64,000 bases of DNA from positions 56,990 through 120,989 of the forward strand of contig JBBFKY010000011.1 of the NCBI GenBank assembly GCA_037481875.1, written 5' to 3'. Origin of the DNA: Desulfosoma sp. Its GTDB lineage: Bacteria > Desulfobacterota > Syntrophobacteria > Syntrophobacterales > DSM-9756. A program made the position numbers and the translations under genes. How positions within the stretch are numbered: position 1 is the first letter of the stretch; each line of letters begins with the position of its first letter. Shown piece after piece: positions 17,822-27,732 of this stretch. Under the pieces are notes generated by a model. The model did not search any database. It was given only the letters and a program-made list of their open reading frames with translations, and was not told where the DNA came from.

Positions 17822-19027
17822 CTAACGCACCGGCATTGTCATAGGAATCCAGGAACCTTGAGCGCGTTGTGCCGGATATATGGGCACAAGGCGCCCGTTT
17901 TGAATTTGGATGACGAGCTGCTGATAATGCAGGGGATCCCCCTTGTAGTCAAACTGCACGCGACCCATGGGCAATGTGATGTCGGTGTTTCTCAGCGCTT
18001 CCGCAATATGAGGGCCGTTCAAAGGAAGGCCGCGAGCCGACACGGCCTGCATGGCCTCAAGAAGCACTCGAGCCGAAGTGTAGCCGTGCATGACGGTGGA
18101 GGTGGGATCCCGGCCGTATCGCTTTCTAAATTTTTCCGTAAAGCGCTTGGATTCCTCTTCCGTTCCCGTAAGTGGAAAATCCGGCAGCCAAGCGCTCAGT
18201 CCCAAAAGGTGTTCGGCTGCCGGCCCCATCTGTTCGATGAACTCCGGGTACGCCACGCCCCAAGGGCCGATGTAAGCGGTCAGAGGAACGTTTTGTTCCC
18301 GAATCTGGCGCACTAGGATCAAATGGTCGGCAAAAAAGGCGGCACTGACAAGAACGTCCGCTTGCAGGGAGCGCATTTTGAGAAGAAATGGGGAAAAATC
18401 GGGGGTTCCAGGACGAAACTTTTCCACCAAGACCAGCTCTAAGCTTGAACCTCGTAGGCACTGAAAGAGGGTTTGAGAAAACTCCGTAGCTCCTGGCGTC
18501 GCGGCATGGAGAATCGCCACCCTTTTACCTGGCAAGACTTCGGGCAGGAATCGACATAAAGGTTCCGTGATTCCGTCCAAATGGGAGATGCGAAAGAAGA
18601 AGGGATTTTTGCCGCGAACGGTGAGGTCTTTTTGAAGGCTTGCCGAAGCGACGTATGGCACCTGAGCCTTGGAAGCCAGCTGACTGATAGGACCGACCAG
18701 AGAATCCACATAGCCACCCGTCAGAGCCGTTACCTTTTCCCGATAGATCAGATCCTGAACCTGATTGATGGCCGTTTCCGGATGACTTTGGTCGTCTCTG
18801 GAAAGCAACTGAACAGGACGTCCTTTGATCCCTCCGCTTTCGTTGATTTCTTGCACAGCGGATTCAATGCCGCTAAGGATTTCCTGACCGTGATTGCCAA
18901 GTTTTCCCGTAAGCGGGTTCACGGCTCCAAGGCGCACGGCATCCTGAGAAGACCAAACGGCTTGGACGGCCGTGAGCCCCACCATCCATGAAAACACACA
19001 CACAAAGACCAGCCGTGCACACCACAT
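17822..19027 (-). CDS. livK: branched-chain amino acid (LivK-type) ABC transporter substrate-binding protein
   Basis: The 401-residue precursor begins with a signal peptide (MWCARLVFVCVFSWMVGLTAVQA, cut after VQA). The mature protein starts VRLGAVNPLTGKLGNHGQEIL, the typical periplasmic-binding-protein-fold type I opening, followed by DDQSHPETAINQVQDLI and ALTGGYVDSLVGPISQLA. This is the LivJ/LivK family; the true ligand (branched-chain amino acid, amide or aromatic acid) cannot be read from sequence. It is the first gene of the liv operon. Confidence 0.9.
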   Translation of the reverse strand: MWCARLVFVCVFSWMVGLTAVQAVWSSQDAVRLGAVNPLTGKLGNHGQEILSGIESAVQEINESGGIKGRPVQLLSRDDQSHPETAINQVQDLIYREKVTALTGGYVDSLVGPISQLASKAQVPYVASASLQKDLTVRGKNPFFFRISHLDGITEPLCRFLPEVLPGKRVAILHAATPGATEFSQTLFQCLRGSSLELVLVEKFRPGTPDFSPFLLKMRSLQADVLVSAAFFADHLILVRQIREQNVPLTAYIGPWGVAYPEFIEQMGPAAEHLLGLSAWLPDFPLTGTEEESKRFTEKFRKRYGRDPTSTVMHGYTSARVLLEAMQAVSARGLPLNGPHIAEALRNTDITLPMGRVQFDYKGDPLHYQQLVIQIQNGRLVPIYPAQRAQGSWIPMTMPVR

Positions 19028-19146
19028 GGCCCCTCCTCCCTCCTGAATGCTTCAAGCAGCCTTGACGCTATGTTTTGCGCGCGAACCCGCATGTCCACCA
19101 TATGCCATGGGACCGGAAGGGGCAAGATGGTTATGTGTTGTTGATT

Positions 19147-19992
19147 TCAATCCGCCACTTCAAGCACATAGCCGACCGGGGCGAAAGCGAAACGGGATCC
19201 AAATTCCGCCGCAAGTCTGGCGATAGGCTCCTGTCCGGTACAGTGACTGACCGCTAGAATCTGAACATCAAATCTTTTAAGGGCTTCAATGGTCTTGTCC
19301 AACTGGTCCATGGGCGAAAAGCCCAAATGGGTACCCCCAAGAACCGCATAGATGCGGCTTTCCCCCGTTTGGCTTGTCAAATGATCCAAAATGTTGATCA
19401 AACCCGCATGGGCACAGCCGAGAAGGACCACCAGCCCTTTGGGGGTTTTGAGCGCCATGGAATAATCGTCGCGAAACGGATCCGATGTCCAGCCGCCGTT
19501 GGCGCGAATGACAAACTTGGGATCTCCGGTTTCAAAATCGGTCTGTCGAGGGACCTGTCCGGACACAAAGACGTTGGGAGCGATTTCCGCAAAGGATTCC
19601 ACCCACTGAAATTGAGCGCCTCGTGTCGTCAGATAGGCTTCTTTCCAGGGCAATCCAATGGAGACAGGTTTTTCCACAGGACCTACCGGCATGTAGCGGA
19701 ACCTTTCCAAGAGCACGTCCGGATGAGCCACCACGGGACAGGGCCCTCGCACTCCAAGAAAGGCCAGCATACCTCCCGTGTGGTCAAAATGGCCGTGGCT
19801 GAGCACCAGCTTGTCCACCTTGGAAAGATCCTTTTTGAGGCGAAGGGAATTTTGGATCAAACCGAACCCTTGGCCTGTGTCAAAGAGCAGCGTCGCTTCG
19901 GGGCTTTCCACGTAGGCCGCAAAGCCGTGTTCTCCAATAAGCCCCGGCACGGGAACGGTGTTTTCACACAGCACGGTGACTCGATATCCCAT
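19147..19992 (-). CDS. metallo-beta-lactamase-fold hydrolase (COG1237 type)
   Basis: ATG 19992 follows AGGAG at 7 bases and gives 281 residues. The metal motif is LSHGHFDHTGG, with further ligands in GCAHAGLINI and near GGTHLGFS. These blocks are characteristic of COG1237, annotated as metal-dependent hydrolases related to the methanopterin-type dihydropteroate enzyme; in bacteria the substrate is unknown. No signal peptide is present, so it is cytoplasmic. A short spacer with a strong hairpin separates it from the acyl-CoA ligase gene. Confidence 0.82.
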   Translation of the reverse strand: MGYRVTVLCENTVPVPGLIGEHGFAAYVESPEATLLFDTGQGFGLIQNSLRLKKDLSKVDKLVLSHGHFDHTGGMLAFLGVRGPCPVVAHPDVLLERFRYMPVGPVEKPVSIGLPWKEAYLTTRGAQFQWVESFAEIAPNVFVSGQVPRQTDFETGDPKFVIRANGGWTSDPFRDDYSMALKTPKGLVVLLGCAHAGLINILDHLTSQTGESRIYAVLGGTHLGFSPMDQLDKTIEALKRFDVQILAVSHCTGQEPIARLAAEFGSRFAFAPVGYVLEVAD

Positions 19993-20064
19993 GGCCCACT
20001 CCTTTCCTGCCTTGAAAGCCCGCCCTTGAATGGTTTGCATTGCTTAATAATATAGCTCAAATGA

Positions 20065-20095
20065 ATGAGGCGGCACAGAGCCCATGCCGCCTCAT
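20065..20095 (-). terminator. stem-loop terminator after acyl-CoA ligase gene
   Basis: ATGAGGCGGCA (20065-20075) pairs with TGCCGCCTCAT (20085-20095): an 11-bp GC-rich stem with a 9-base loop, 25 bases past the ligase stop. On the minus strand only a weak T-rich stretch follows, so termination may be partial or Rho-assisted. Confidence 0.6.
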
Positions 20096-20120
20096 CGGTT
20101 CTTGAAACCTTCTCGGTTTC

Positions 20121-21767
20121 TTATTTCCTCAACATGCGCCTGAGAAGTTTTCCGGTGGGCGTTCTCGGCAAGCTGTCCACATATTCCACCAGACGTGGCA
20201 GCTTGTAGACGGCAATGTGCTGCTTAAGGAATTCCTTAAGTTCCTCAAAGAACGCGTCCCCACCTTCATAGCCGGGTTTAAGAACGATAAACGCCTTGGT
20301 CACCTGGCCTTTTTCCGGATCGGGCACACCGATGACACCACAATCCGCCACAGCCGGATGCTTAAGGATGGCTTCTTCCACTTCGGCAGGGCCGATGCGG
20401 TAGCCGGAACTCTTGATCATGTCGTCTTCACGGGACACGAAGAAGATATTACCGTCTTCGCGCATGTACACCGCATCACCCATCTGGTTCCAGCCGTTCT
20501 TCACACCCTTTTGCTGGGATTTGAGAAGGCGTTCGCCGTCCACATAAGGCTTCCAGTACAAAGTGCCCGAGGGTCCTTTGATGATCATGCTGCCCACTTC
20601 ATTGGGCTTGCAATCGTTCCAGTCGGCATCCACAACGCGCACGAGGACACCGGGAAGAGCTTTCCCGATGGAATTGGGTACAGGTTCGGGGTTCAGTGTG
20701 TTGGATGTGAGCAGATGAAGCATTTCGGTACCGCCGAGACCTTCCCAGATGGGCTGACCCGTGAGCTTCGTCCATCCTTCCAAGGTTTCGGCGCCCAAAG
20801 CATCGCCGCCGGAAGTGCACAGCCGAACGCTGCTGAAGTCGTATTTCTTGAAGTCCGGGAACTTCATCAAAGCTCGGTAAGCCGTAGGAAGCCCCGTGAG
20901 CACGGTGATCTTGTGCTTTTCGATAAGCTCCATCATGTCGGCTGGAGCGAATTTAGGCAGAAGCGAAATACCGGCGCCGCCTTCAAAGGGAATCAGCGTG
21001 AAGGTCCCAAAGCCGGCGGCAAAGGAAACCGGAGCCGCTCCACCCAGAATATCTCCCGGCTTCAAATTGTATACGTATTTATTGACCAGACGGGATTCAA
21101 TAATCACCGGCCGAACGAAATGCACGCAGCCCTTGGGCATGCCTGTAGTGCCTGAAGTGTAAAGAATGACTCCAATGTCATCGGCTTTGAGCATGGTCGC
21201 TTCCAGCTCAGGCGATCCCTGCTGAAGCATTTCTTCATAGACCAGATTCCCCTGAGCCTTCACCTCATCGGGATTCCCGCCGATGACAATGACTTTTGTG
21301 CCATAGTCAAAATCCGGCTTGGCCTCCTCCACAGGGCCCATGAGTGGCGCGTTGACCACAAAATACTTCATCTCCGCATTGTTGACCACAAAGGCCACTT
21401 CCTCCTTGGACCACAAGGGTGAGGTGGGAATGGGAATGGCCCCGATCTTTTCAATGGCAAAGATGGTCACAAGGGCCTGAGGGGAATTGACCAGGCGAAT
21501 ACCGACGCGGTCCTGAGGTTCAACGCCGGCAGCCTTCAAGGCGTTGCCGAACTTGTTAACCATCTGTTGAAGCTGGGCGTAAGTGATCGACTTATCCATG
21601 AACTTGATGGCAATGTTGTCTCCCCGCCCCTCTCGTACATGCCTGTCCAGCAGATAGTCGGCAAGATTCAGCTCCATGGGAGTGTCGGCAAATTCTTCCG
21701 GCACGATGTATTCGGGCCATGTGTCTTTTGGGGGGAGATAATCTTCCGGGATCTTCGCCATGCTCAT
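20121..21767 (-). CDS. acyl-CoA synthetase, benzoate-CoA ligase-like
   Basis: The 548-residue protein has the adenylate-forming enzyme motifs: ILYTSGTTGMPKGC (P-loop), WEGLGGTEMLHLLTSN (A5), GDAVYMREDG, SREDDMIKSSGYRIGPAEVEEAI (hinge) and PRTPTGKLLRRML with the catalytic Lys. It activates an organic acid to its CoA thioester with ATP and CoA. Overall layout resembles benzoate/2-aminobenzoate-CoA ligases found in aromatic-degrading and syntrophic Desulfobacterota, but the substrate cannot be fixed from sequence. ATG 21767 overlaps the stop of a small upstream ORF (ATGA). Confidence 0.9.
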   Translation of the reverse strand: MSMAKIPEDYLPPKDTWPEYIVPEEFADTPMELNLADYLLDRHVREGRGDNIAIKFMDKSITYAQLQQMVNKFGNALKAAGVEPQDRVGIRLVNSPQALVTIFAIEKIGAIPIPTSPLWSKEEVAFVVNNAEMKYFVVNAPLMGPVEEAKPDFDYGTKVIVIGGNPDEVKAQGNLVYEEMLQQGSPELEATMLKADDIGVILYTSGTTGMPKGCVHFVRPVIIESRLVNKYVYNLKPGDILGGAAPVSFAAGFGTFTLIPFEGGAGISLLPKFAPADMMELIEKHKITVLTGLPTAYRALMKFPDFKKYDFSSVRLCTSGGDALGAETLEGWTKLTGQPIWEGLGGTEMLHLLTSNTLNPEPVPNSIGKALPGVLVRVVDADWNDCKPNEVGSMIIKGPSGTLYWKPYVDGERLLKSQQKGVKNGWNQMGDAVYMREDGNIFFVSREDDMIKSSGYRIGPAEVEEAILKHPAVADCGVIGVPDPEKGQVTKAFIVLKPGYEGGDAFFEELKEFLKQHIAVYKLPRLVEYVDSLPRTPTGKLLRRMLRK

Positions 21768-21862
21768 TCCTCCTTGACCTGCTCGTTGGACATGGATGCC
21801 CGCAGCGCTTCATCGCCGGGCATCAAGTCATCGTTCCTGAAACATGGATTCGCGTTACGCAT
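21764..21862 (-). CDS. possible 32-residue leader ORF coupled to the acyl-CoA ligase
   Basis: ATG 21862 starts 32 codons whose TGA overlaps the ligase ATG by four bases. It is preceded by AAAGGAGGTGAT, a full complement of the usual 16S rRNA 3' end, though only two bases separate GGAGG from the ATG. The peptide is polar and acidic and matches no family I know. It may be a translational-coupling leader or simply a ribosome-loading site for the ligase. Confidence 0.35.
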   Translation of the reverse strand: MRNANPCFRNDDLMPGDEALRASMSNEQVKEE

Positions 21863-22118
21863 CACCTCCTTTAACGAAGCCATCTGATTGCTGAGCGTGA
21901 AAAAACCTGACCGCCACATACTGGTGGAGAGTTCCTGAAACAGCGATATTGGAAACGGCGGTAGAACCCTGAAGAGAAGGAGCGTGAAGAGGGAGGGATC
22001 AGGAGACTGAGGAGATATCCGCGTGAAATCCGCCACACCCTTTTGGGTTCATGGCTTAACCGTGGTGCTTCAGATTGTGGGTTTTACCTGCCTTGAGTGT
22101 CCTTGGGCAGACTTGGAG

Positions 22119-22727
22119 TCACATCTCTGCCGAAACCACTTCGATGCCTTCCTCCTTCAAGGATCCGAGAATGGGTTCCATGGAACACTTCTTGAGGCGA
22201 AAGGAATAGACGGCCTCGTGGGCCTCCGTGGGCTTTACATGACAGACACTAATAATTTCAGCCCCTTTGTCCTGAAGCAATCGCGTTACACTGTCCAAGG
22301 ACTGTTGAGGACTCACCAGCCTCACATCCAGCCTGCTTGAACTTTGCATTAATCCAAGCATGGAAATGAAAGCCGATAACATATCCACAACCGTGATGAC
22401 CCCGACAAGCTTTTGACCATCTACGACAGGCAAACCGCCGATGCGGTTCTCCAGAGCCAATTGTGCGGCCCTTTCCAGGGAATCCTCCGCGCTGACCGTA
22501 ATGGGTCTTCGGACCATGACATCTTCCACGGAAAGCTCTTCCAGCATGGAAGCAATGAGCACACTGCGCAGATCCGCATCGGTCACCCAGCCCACCAAGG
22601 TGCCGTTCGCCTCCACCACGGGAAGATGACGAATGGAATGGCGTTTCATAAGCTTGAGCGCATCCTGAATGGACGCCTCTTTGGTGGTGGTTACCACTTT
22701 TGTGGTCATCCAATGGCGAACGATCAT
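22119..22727 (-). CDS. AcuB-like CBS-CBS-ACT domain protein
   Basis: From ATG 22727 the protein is 202 residues: two CBS motifs (MIVRHWMTTKVVTTTKEAS.. and VEDVMVRRPITVSAEDSLERA..) followed by an ACT-like C-terminal domain. CBS pairs bind adenine nucleotides and act as energy sensors; the AcuB family combines them with an ACT domain. The target is unknown. An upstream in-frame start at 22823 adds 32 residues without family resemblance. It is divergent from pyrG. Confidence 0.8.
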   Translation of the reverse strand: MIVRHWMTTKVVTTTKEASIQDALKLMKRHSIRHLPVVEANGTLVGWVTDADLRSVLIASMLEELSVEDVMVRRPITVSAEDSLERAAQLALENRIGGLPVVDGQKLVGVITVVDMLSAFISMLGLMQSSSRLDVRLVSPQQSLDSVTRLLQDKGAEIISVCHVKPTEAHEAVYSFRLKKCSMEPILGSLKEEGIEVVSAEM

Positions 22728-22898
22728 TGCCGGAACCTGCCGATCGGTACGAGACGACGTGCTGATCAATGTATTGTACGCTGCGGTGGCGGGCATACCC
22801 CAACCGAGGGCCCCTTCGCACAAAAGCCTAAGAAAACTGCCTCAGGATTGCAAGAGAAAAATCGTACATGGTTGGCAAGGAGTCCAAAAGTCCGTGCG

Positions 22899-22926
22899 TT
22901 GACTTGAGACACTCTTCCGCTATACT
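22899..22926 (+). promoter_or_regulatory. sigma-70-type promoter of pyrG
   Basis: TTGACT (22899-22904) and TATACT (22921-22926) are separated by 16 bases. The predicted start point near 22933 places the GTG at 22935 practically at the 5' end, which favours the downstream TTG 22995 as the pyrG start codon. Confidence 0.65.
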
Positions 22927-22994
22927 GGCTTTCGGTGCGAAAAGAACATCTTGACCGGGACGATCCGTTGTCAAAAAGAGAAAGGATCAAGGTT

Positions 22995-24665
22995 TTGAGA
23001 GACCCCAAGTACATCTTTATTACCGGAGGAGTTTTATCCTCCCTGGGCAAGGGGCTGGCGGCCGCTTCCATCGGCGCGCTTATGGAAAGCCGAGGTCTTC
23101 GTGTCACGTTGCAGAAGTTGGACCCTTACATCAACGTGGATCCCGGCACCATGAATCCCTTTCAGCACGGCGAAGTGTACGTCACCGACGACGGGGCCGA
23201 AACAGACCTGGATTTGGGTCATTATGAGCGCTTCACCCATGCGCGCATGACCAAGCGCAACAACTACACCTCAGGCAGCATCTACTACAGTGTGATCACC
23301 AAGGAACGACGAGGGGAGTACTTGGGCGGAACCGTTCAGGTGATTCCGCATGTGACAGACGAAATCAAGGCATGTATTCGCCAGGTGGCCGATGGGGTGG
23401 ATCTGGTCATCGTGGAAATCGGTGGAACCGTTGGGGATATTGAAAGTTTGCCTTTTTTGGAAGCCATTCGCCAATTTCGCATTGATGTGGGCCGGGAAAA
23501 CGCTCTCTACATTCATGTAACCTTGGTCCCTTACGTGAAGGCTGCGGGTGAAGTGAAAACCAAACCCACGCAGCACAGTGTCAAGGAACTGCGGGGCATC
23601 GGTATTCAGCCGGATATTTTGTTGTGTCGCACAGAATTTCCCCTTTCTAAAGAAATCAAGGCCAAGATCGGCCATTTTTGTAATGTGGAACCGGACGCCG
23701 TCATTACCGCTAAAGATGTGGAATGCATTTATGAGGTGCCCTTATGCTTTCACGAGGAAGGGCTTGATGAAAAGATTCTCAAAAAACTCAATATTTGGAC
23801 TCGAGCTCCTCAACTGGACGACTGGAGGGATCTCATTCGGCGCATGAAAAACCCGTCTCGAGAAGTGACCATCGCCATTGTGGGGAAATACATTGATCTG
23901 CGAGAATCCTACAAGAGCCTCAATGAGGCTTTGGCGCATGGTGGGGCGGCCAATGATGCCCGTGTGCACCTGCAGTACGTGGATTCAGAAAACGTGGAAC
24001 GAACAGGCGGGGAGGCTTTATTGCAGCAGGCTGACGGTATCTTGGTGCCCGGAGGCTTTGGAATGCGAGGGATCGAAGGAAAGATCAAGGCGATTCATTA
24101 TGCTCGGGAACACAGGGTGCCCTTCTTTGGAATCTGTCTTGGCATGCAGATGGCCGTGGTGGAGTTTGCTCGGCATGTGGCGGGCTTGGAAGGGGCGCAC
24201 AGCATGGAAATCGACAAACACACGCCGCACCCTGTCATCTTTCTTATGCGGGAATGGTTCGACTACAAGAACAATCGGCTGGTTCATCGGAACGAAGACT
24301 CCGATTTGGGAGGCACCATGCGGCTCGGGGCCTATCCGTGCCTCTTGGAGCCGGGCAGTTTTGCTTATGAAGCCTACCGAAAGGTGGAAATCTCGGAAAG
24401 ACATCGGCACCGCTACGAGTTCAACAATGAGTATCGGGAGATTTTAGGCAACGCCGGTTTGCGTTTTACGGGGTTGTCGCCGGACCGGAACTTGGTTGAA
24501 ATTATCGAGCTGCCGGATCACCCGTGGTTTTTGGGTTGTCAATTTCACCCGGAATTCAAATCCAGACCCATGGATCCTCATCCGTTGTTCAAGGCGTTTG
24601 TGAAAAAGGCTTTGGAGTTTTCGGAAGAGAAAAAGAGTGAAGCGAGCGAAACGGCTGTTCCGTGA
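22995..24665 (+). CDS. pyrG: CTP synthase
   Basis: The enzyme converts UTP, ATP and glutamine to CTP. The amidoligase half starts [20 protein letters not shown] and has the [20 protein letters not shown] run; the C-terminal glutamine amidotransferase domain has the catalytic Cys in [16 protein letters not shown] and the HPEFKSRP block. TTG 22995 with AAAGGA 8 bases upstream gives 556 residues, in line with the family (about 545); GTG 22935 would add 20 residues but sits at the predicted transcript start. It heads a block with kdsA and kdsC; CTP is needed for CMP-KDO. Confidence 0.96.
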   Translation: MRDPKYIFITGGVLSSLGKGLAAASIGALMESRGLRVTLQKLDPYINVDPGTMNPFQHGEVYVTDDGAETDLDLGHYERFTHARMTKRNNYTSGSIYYSVITKERRGEYLGGTVQVIPHVTDEIKACIRQVADGVDLVIVEIGGTVGDIESLPFLEAIRQFRIDVGRENALYIHVTLVPYVKAAGEVKTKPTQHSVKELRGIGIQPDILLCRTEFPLSKEIKAKIGHFCNVEPDAVITAKDVECIYEVPLCFHEEGLDEKILKKLNIWTRAPQLDDWRDLIRRMKNPSREVTIAIVGKYIDLRESYKSLNEALAHGGAANDARVHLQYVDSENVERTGGEALLQQADGILVPGGFGMRGIEGKIKAIHYAREHRVPFFGICLGMQMAVVEFARHVAGLEGAHSMEIDKHTPHPVIFLMREWFDYKNNRLVHRNEDSDLGGTMRLGAYPCLLEPGSFAYEAYRKVEISERHRHRYEFNNEYREILGNAGLRFTGLSPDRNLVEIIELPDHPWFLGCQFHPEFKSRPMDPHPLFKAFVKKALEFSEEKKSEASETAVP

Positions 24666-24698
24666 GCGGGTTTGCGGCCGCAAGGAGAGTGATTCCCC

Positions 24699-25571
24699 GT
24701 GCATGATTCCGTGTCTCCCATTTGGATTCAAGGGCAGCCCTTTGGTAAAGAGCGACTCTTCGTCATAGCGGGACCATGCGTCTTGGAAAGCGAAGGTCTG
24801 GCTGTGCGTGTGGCTGCCACCATGGCCCGTATCTGCCGTGAATTGGACATTCCCTATATTTTCAAGAGCTCCTATGACAAGGCAAATCGCACCTCCATTG
24901 AATCCTATCGCGGCCCCGGACTCGTGGAAGGCCTTAGGATTCTTCATCAAGTGCGGTCTCAGGTGGGAGTGCCTGTGATCACGGACGTGCATGCCGTGGA
25001 TGAAGCCGCTTCGGCGGCCCAAGTGGTTGATGTGTTGCAGATTCCTGCTTTCCTGGCTCGACAGACGGACTTGGTGGTGGCGGCGGCCAAGACGGGAAAA
25101 CCTATCAATCTCAAAAAAGCCCAATTTCTAGCCCCTTGGGACATGTTTCAGGTGGTTCGAAAGGCGGAAAGTGCGGGAAATCGCCAGATTTTTATTACGG
25201 AACGAGGCACCTGCTTTGGCTACAACACCTTGGTGGTGGATATGCGTTCGGTAAGCCTTCTCAGCCGTTCGCCCTACCCCCTTGTTTTTGACGCCACCCA
25301 TAGTGTGCAAATCCCCGGAGGCCAAGGGACTGCCTCCGGGGGAGAACGCCGTTTTGTGGAAAGTTTGGCTCGAGCGGCTGTGGCGGCAGGCGCGGACGGC
25401 ATCTTCATGGAAGTCCATGAGGATCCGGACAGGGCGCTTTGTGACGGTCCCAATTCCGTTCCCCTGAATGAGGTCTTTGCCATTTTGAAGGCGCTCAAGG
25501 ACGTGTACGAAACCACTCGAAGGCATCCTTTTCGGCTTCAAGATGCGCCTCTTTTTGCACAGAGGCCGTGA
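24699..25571 (+). CDS. kdsA: 3-deoxy-D-manno-octulosonate 8-phosphate synthase
   Basis: The 290-residue enzyme condenses PEP and arabinose 5-phosphate to KDO-8-P for LPS inner core. Diagnostic runs are FVIAGPCVLESE, FKSSYDKANRTS, GVPVITDVHA and DATHSVQIPGGQGTASGG. GTG 24699 is preceded by AAGGAG. No Cys equivalent is evident at the N-terminal metal position typical of metal-dependent KdsA (FKSSYDKANR is the metal-independent Asn form), so it is probably the E. coli-like class. Confidence 0.96.
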   Translation: MHDSVSPIWIQGQPFGKERLFVIAGPCVLESEGLAVRVAATMARICRELDIPYIFKSSYDKANRTSIESYRGPGLVEGLRILHQVRSQVGVPVITDVHAVDEAASAAQVVDVLQIPAFLARQTDLVVAAAKTGKPINLKKAQFLAPWDMFQVVRKAESAGNRQIFITERGTCFGYNTLVVDMRSVSLLSRSPYPLVFDATHSVQIPGGQGTASGGERRFVESLARAAVAAGADGIFMEVHEDPDRALCDGPNSVPLNEVFAILKALKDVYETTRRHPFRLQDAPLFAQRP

Positions 25572-25925
25572 AAGTTCCAAAGACGCTTGAAGATGCCCTG
25601 TGGCCGATGGAAAAACTTGGAAGGGGCACCCTTTGGCACTGATGGTTCTAGGTGTCTGCACGAAAAACTGGAATGAGCCGTTCCAGGCCATGATGCAGGG
25701 GCGCGCCGCGCCGTTCCTCTACGTCTCAAACCCTTTGTTCTGTTGGGAGCGCGGGCGACTCGCCTGCAAAATGAGCGGGCCGCAAGCCCGTGACCCCAAG
25801 AAAAGATGGAGTGCCAGGCTTGAAGGGACGACGCCTCGGCCCTACCTGGAAATGCCGTGAAACACCTTGGTGTTGCGAGTACTCGAAGATGCTTTCAAGT
25901 GAACCAGCCGGTGAGGGACACGATC
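25572..25925. other. kdsA-kdsC spacer with GC-rich palindromes
   Basis: About 350 bases without a convincing gene. From about 25746 to 25800 it carries GC-rich palindromic sequence (GGGAGCGCGGGCGACTCGCC, then GAGCGGGCCGCAAGCCCG) of the kind also seen at 5.8 and 17.7 kb. An in-frame extension of kdsC to 25857 exists but lacks a ribosome-binding site and family resemblance. Confidence 0.6.
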
Positions 25926-26465
25926 GTGAATGAAGAACTCAAAAATCGAATTCTTGCCGTGCGCTTGGTGATCTTTGATGTGGACGGCGTGCTTACCGAC
26001 GGCGGGATTACCATCCATGATGATGGGTCCGAATCCAAAACTTTTGACGTGAAAGACGGGCATGGCATGAAACTGCTTCAGCGCGCAGGTCTTCAGATCG
26101 CGCTGATTTCCGGACGTTATTGCGCCGCCGTGGAACACAGGGCCAAAGGGCTGGGGATTGAACACGTGTACCAAGGAATTCATCGCAAATTGGATGCTTA
26201 CGACAAGATCAAAACATCCACCGGCCTGGAAGACCACCGGATAGCTTACGTGGGAGACGATCTTATCGATGTTCCTGTCATGCGCCGTGTGGGTTTGGCG
26301 GTGTGTGTTCAGGACGCCGTGGAGCATGTCAAACCCTTTGCGCATTATGTCACCCAAAGACCAGGGGGGAGAGGGGCGGCGCGGGAAGTCTGCGAGATGA
26401 TTCTCAAAGTGCAAGGCCTTTGGGAAACCGTCACCTCCCGTTATTTCCAAGAAGACCAAAGCTGA
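25926..26465 (+). CDS. kdsC: KDO-8-phosphate phosphatase
   Basis: GTG 25926 (GAGGGA upstream) gives 179 residues, normal for KdsC. The HAD motif I is VIFDVDGVLTDGG with the nucleophile and acid Asp; motif II lies at LISGR, and motif III/IV at YVGDDLIDVPVMRRVG. It dephosphorylates KDO-8-P as a tetrameric C0-type HAD phosphatase. The 3' end overlaps the convergent FAD-reductase gene by 35 bases. Confidence 0.93.
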   Translation: MNEELKNRILAVRLVIFDVDGVLTDGGITIHDDGSESKTFDVKDGHGMKLLQRAGLQIALISGRYCAAVEHRAKGLGIEHVYQGIHRKLDAYDKIKTSTGLEDHRIAYVGDDLIDVPVMRRVGLAVCVQDAVEHVKPFAHYVTQRPGGRGAAREVCEMILKVQGLWETVTSRYFQEDQS

Positions 26466-27579
26466 ACCGCTTGAGCAAAAAGTGCTTGTAGGTGGTTTCG
26501 CCCAAAGGGATTCCTAGAAATTCCTGAGCCCAGAGCCTTTTTCTGGCAAAAAGATGAACAAAAAAACCGGGAAATCGATAAACCCATTTGGCAAAAAAAG
26601 CCGCGTACCGAAGATTGTCCCCCAAGACGCGAAGACACCGGCTACGGTAAACCTGATGCAAGGGGCGTTGCAGCAAGCCTTGAAGCGCATCGGCGATGGT
26701 TTCCGAGGCCAGCTGTCCCGAACGCATGGCGTAGTAAATTCCTTCACCTGAGAAGGCTTCTCCAAAACCGCCCGCGTCTCCGGCGTAAAGGATTCGATGG
26801 GTGCCTAGAACGGAAGCAATGCCGGGACATGGAATGATACTGCCCCGGTAAGAAGCGCTCTCTGAATCTTTGAACTTTCGCAGAAAATCAAGAAAGGCCT
26901 TTCTCGTGGAAAAAGTCCCGGTATGCAAACCTCCGACCCCGATGGAAAAGCCGTCCTGCAGCGGAAAAACCCAGCCGTACCCCATGGGGTAAGCATCGAA
27001 ATAAAATTCCAGAAAATTTTCATTGCGCGAAGAAGGGTGCTTTAGGGACGAAAGCGCTTCCCGTCGAGTCACGGCCTTCCAGCGCTTTCGTTTGCTTGCC
27101 GGGCCTTGAGAACGTCGGTTCAAGACTCCCGAGGCGCCATAAGCCACGATGACATATCGGCTGCGGTAGTGCCCTCGATTGGTCTTCACCGTCACGTAAT
27201 GTTGGGATTCTTCGAGGTCCAGGACTTTTTCACCCATGTGGAGGTCGGCGCCGGCTTCCAGGGCTTTTTCCACCAAAAACGTATCGAAGGTTTCCCGACG
27301 TACCAGCACGGCGATGGGTTGAGATCGTCGAGCCTCCAAAACCCTGGAGCCGTGGTGTGCTCGAATGCCGTAAACATAACTTTCTCGGACGGAAGCCGGC
27401 AAAGGAAAATCCAACGTTTTGACGCCATTCATGGATAGGGCGCCTCCGCAGGGTTTTTCCCGAGGAAATCGCTCTTTGTCAAAACAAAGGGTTGTGAGGC
27501 CACGCTGCGCCGCTTTGCGTGCGGCGCAAGATCCAGCGGGTCCGGCTCCGATAACGACACAGTCCGCAATCATTCTCAT
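26431..27579 (-). CDS. geranylgeranyl reductase-family FAD oxidoreductase
   Basis: The 382-residue protein starts with a Rossmann FAD motif VIGAGPAGSCAARKAAQRG, has CFDKERFPREKPCGGAL near residue 40, and the late motif LYAGDAGGFGEAFSGEGIYYAM. This is the GGR/DGGGP-reductase family, which saturates isoprenoid chains of quinones, lipids or polyprenols; the substrate here is unknown. It is on the opposite strand to the surrounding kds/lpt genes, and its stop lies inside kdsC's 3' end. It looks like an insertion into that block. Confidence 0.85.
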   Translation of the reverse strand: MRMIADCVVIGAGPAGSCAARKAAQRGLTTLCFDKERFPREKPCGGALSMNGVKTLDFPLPASVRESYVYGIRAHHGSRVLEARRSQPIAVLVRRETFDTFLVEKALEAGADLHMGEKVLDLEESQHYVTVKTNRGHYRSRYVIVAYGASGVLNRRSQGPASKRKRWKAVTRREALSSLKHPSSRNENFLEFYFDAYPMGYGWVFPLQDGFSIGVGGLHTGTFSTRKAFLDFLRKFKDSESASYRGSIIPCPGIASVLGTHRILYAGDAGGFGEAFSGEGIYYAMRSGQLASETIADALQGLLQRPLHQVYRSRCLRVLGDNLRYAAFFAKWVYRFPGFFVHLFARKRLWAQEFLGIPLGETTYKHFLLKRFSFGLLGNNGR

Positions 27580-27732
27580 CCCTTTGCAACGTGAAAGATT
27601 CTATGCTGACTTTTCTGGGACAAGCTTTTCATGGAGCATGTCCAAAAATGCATTTTCCCTCGAAGTGCGGGCGTTTCACCGACATCAAGAACAGGCCGAA
27701 GGCGCACGCTTCCAGGAAAAGAAATGGTTTCA

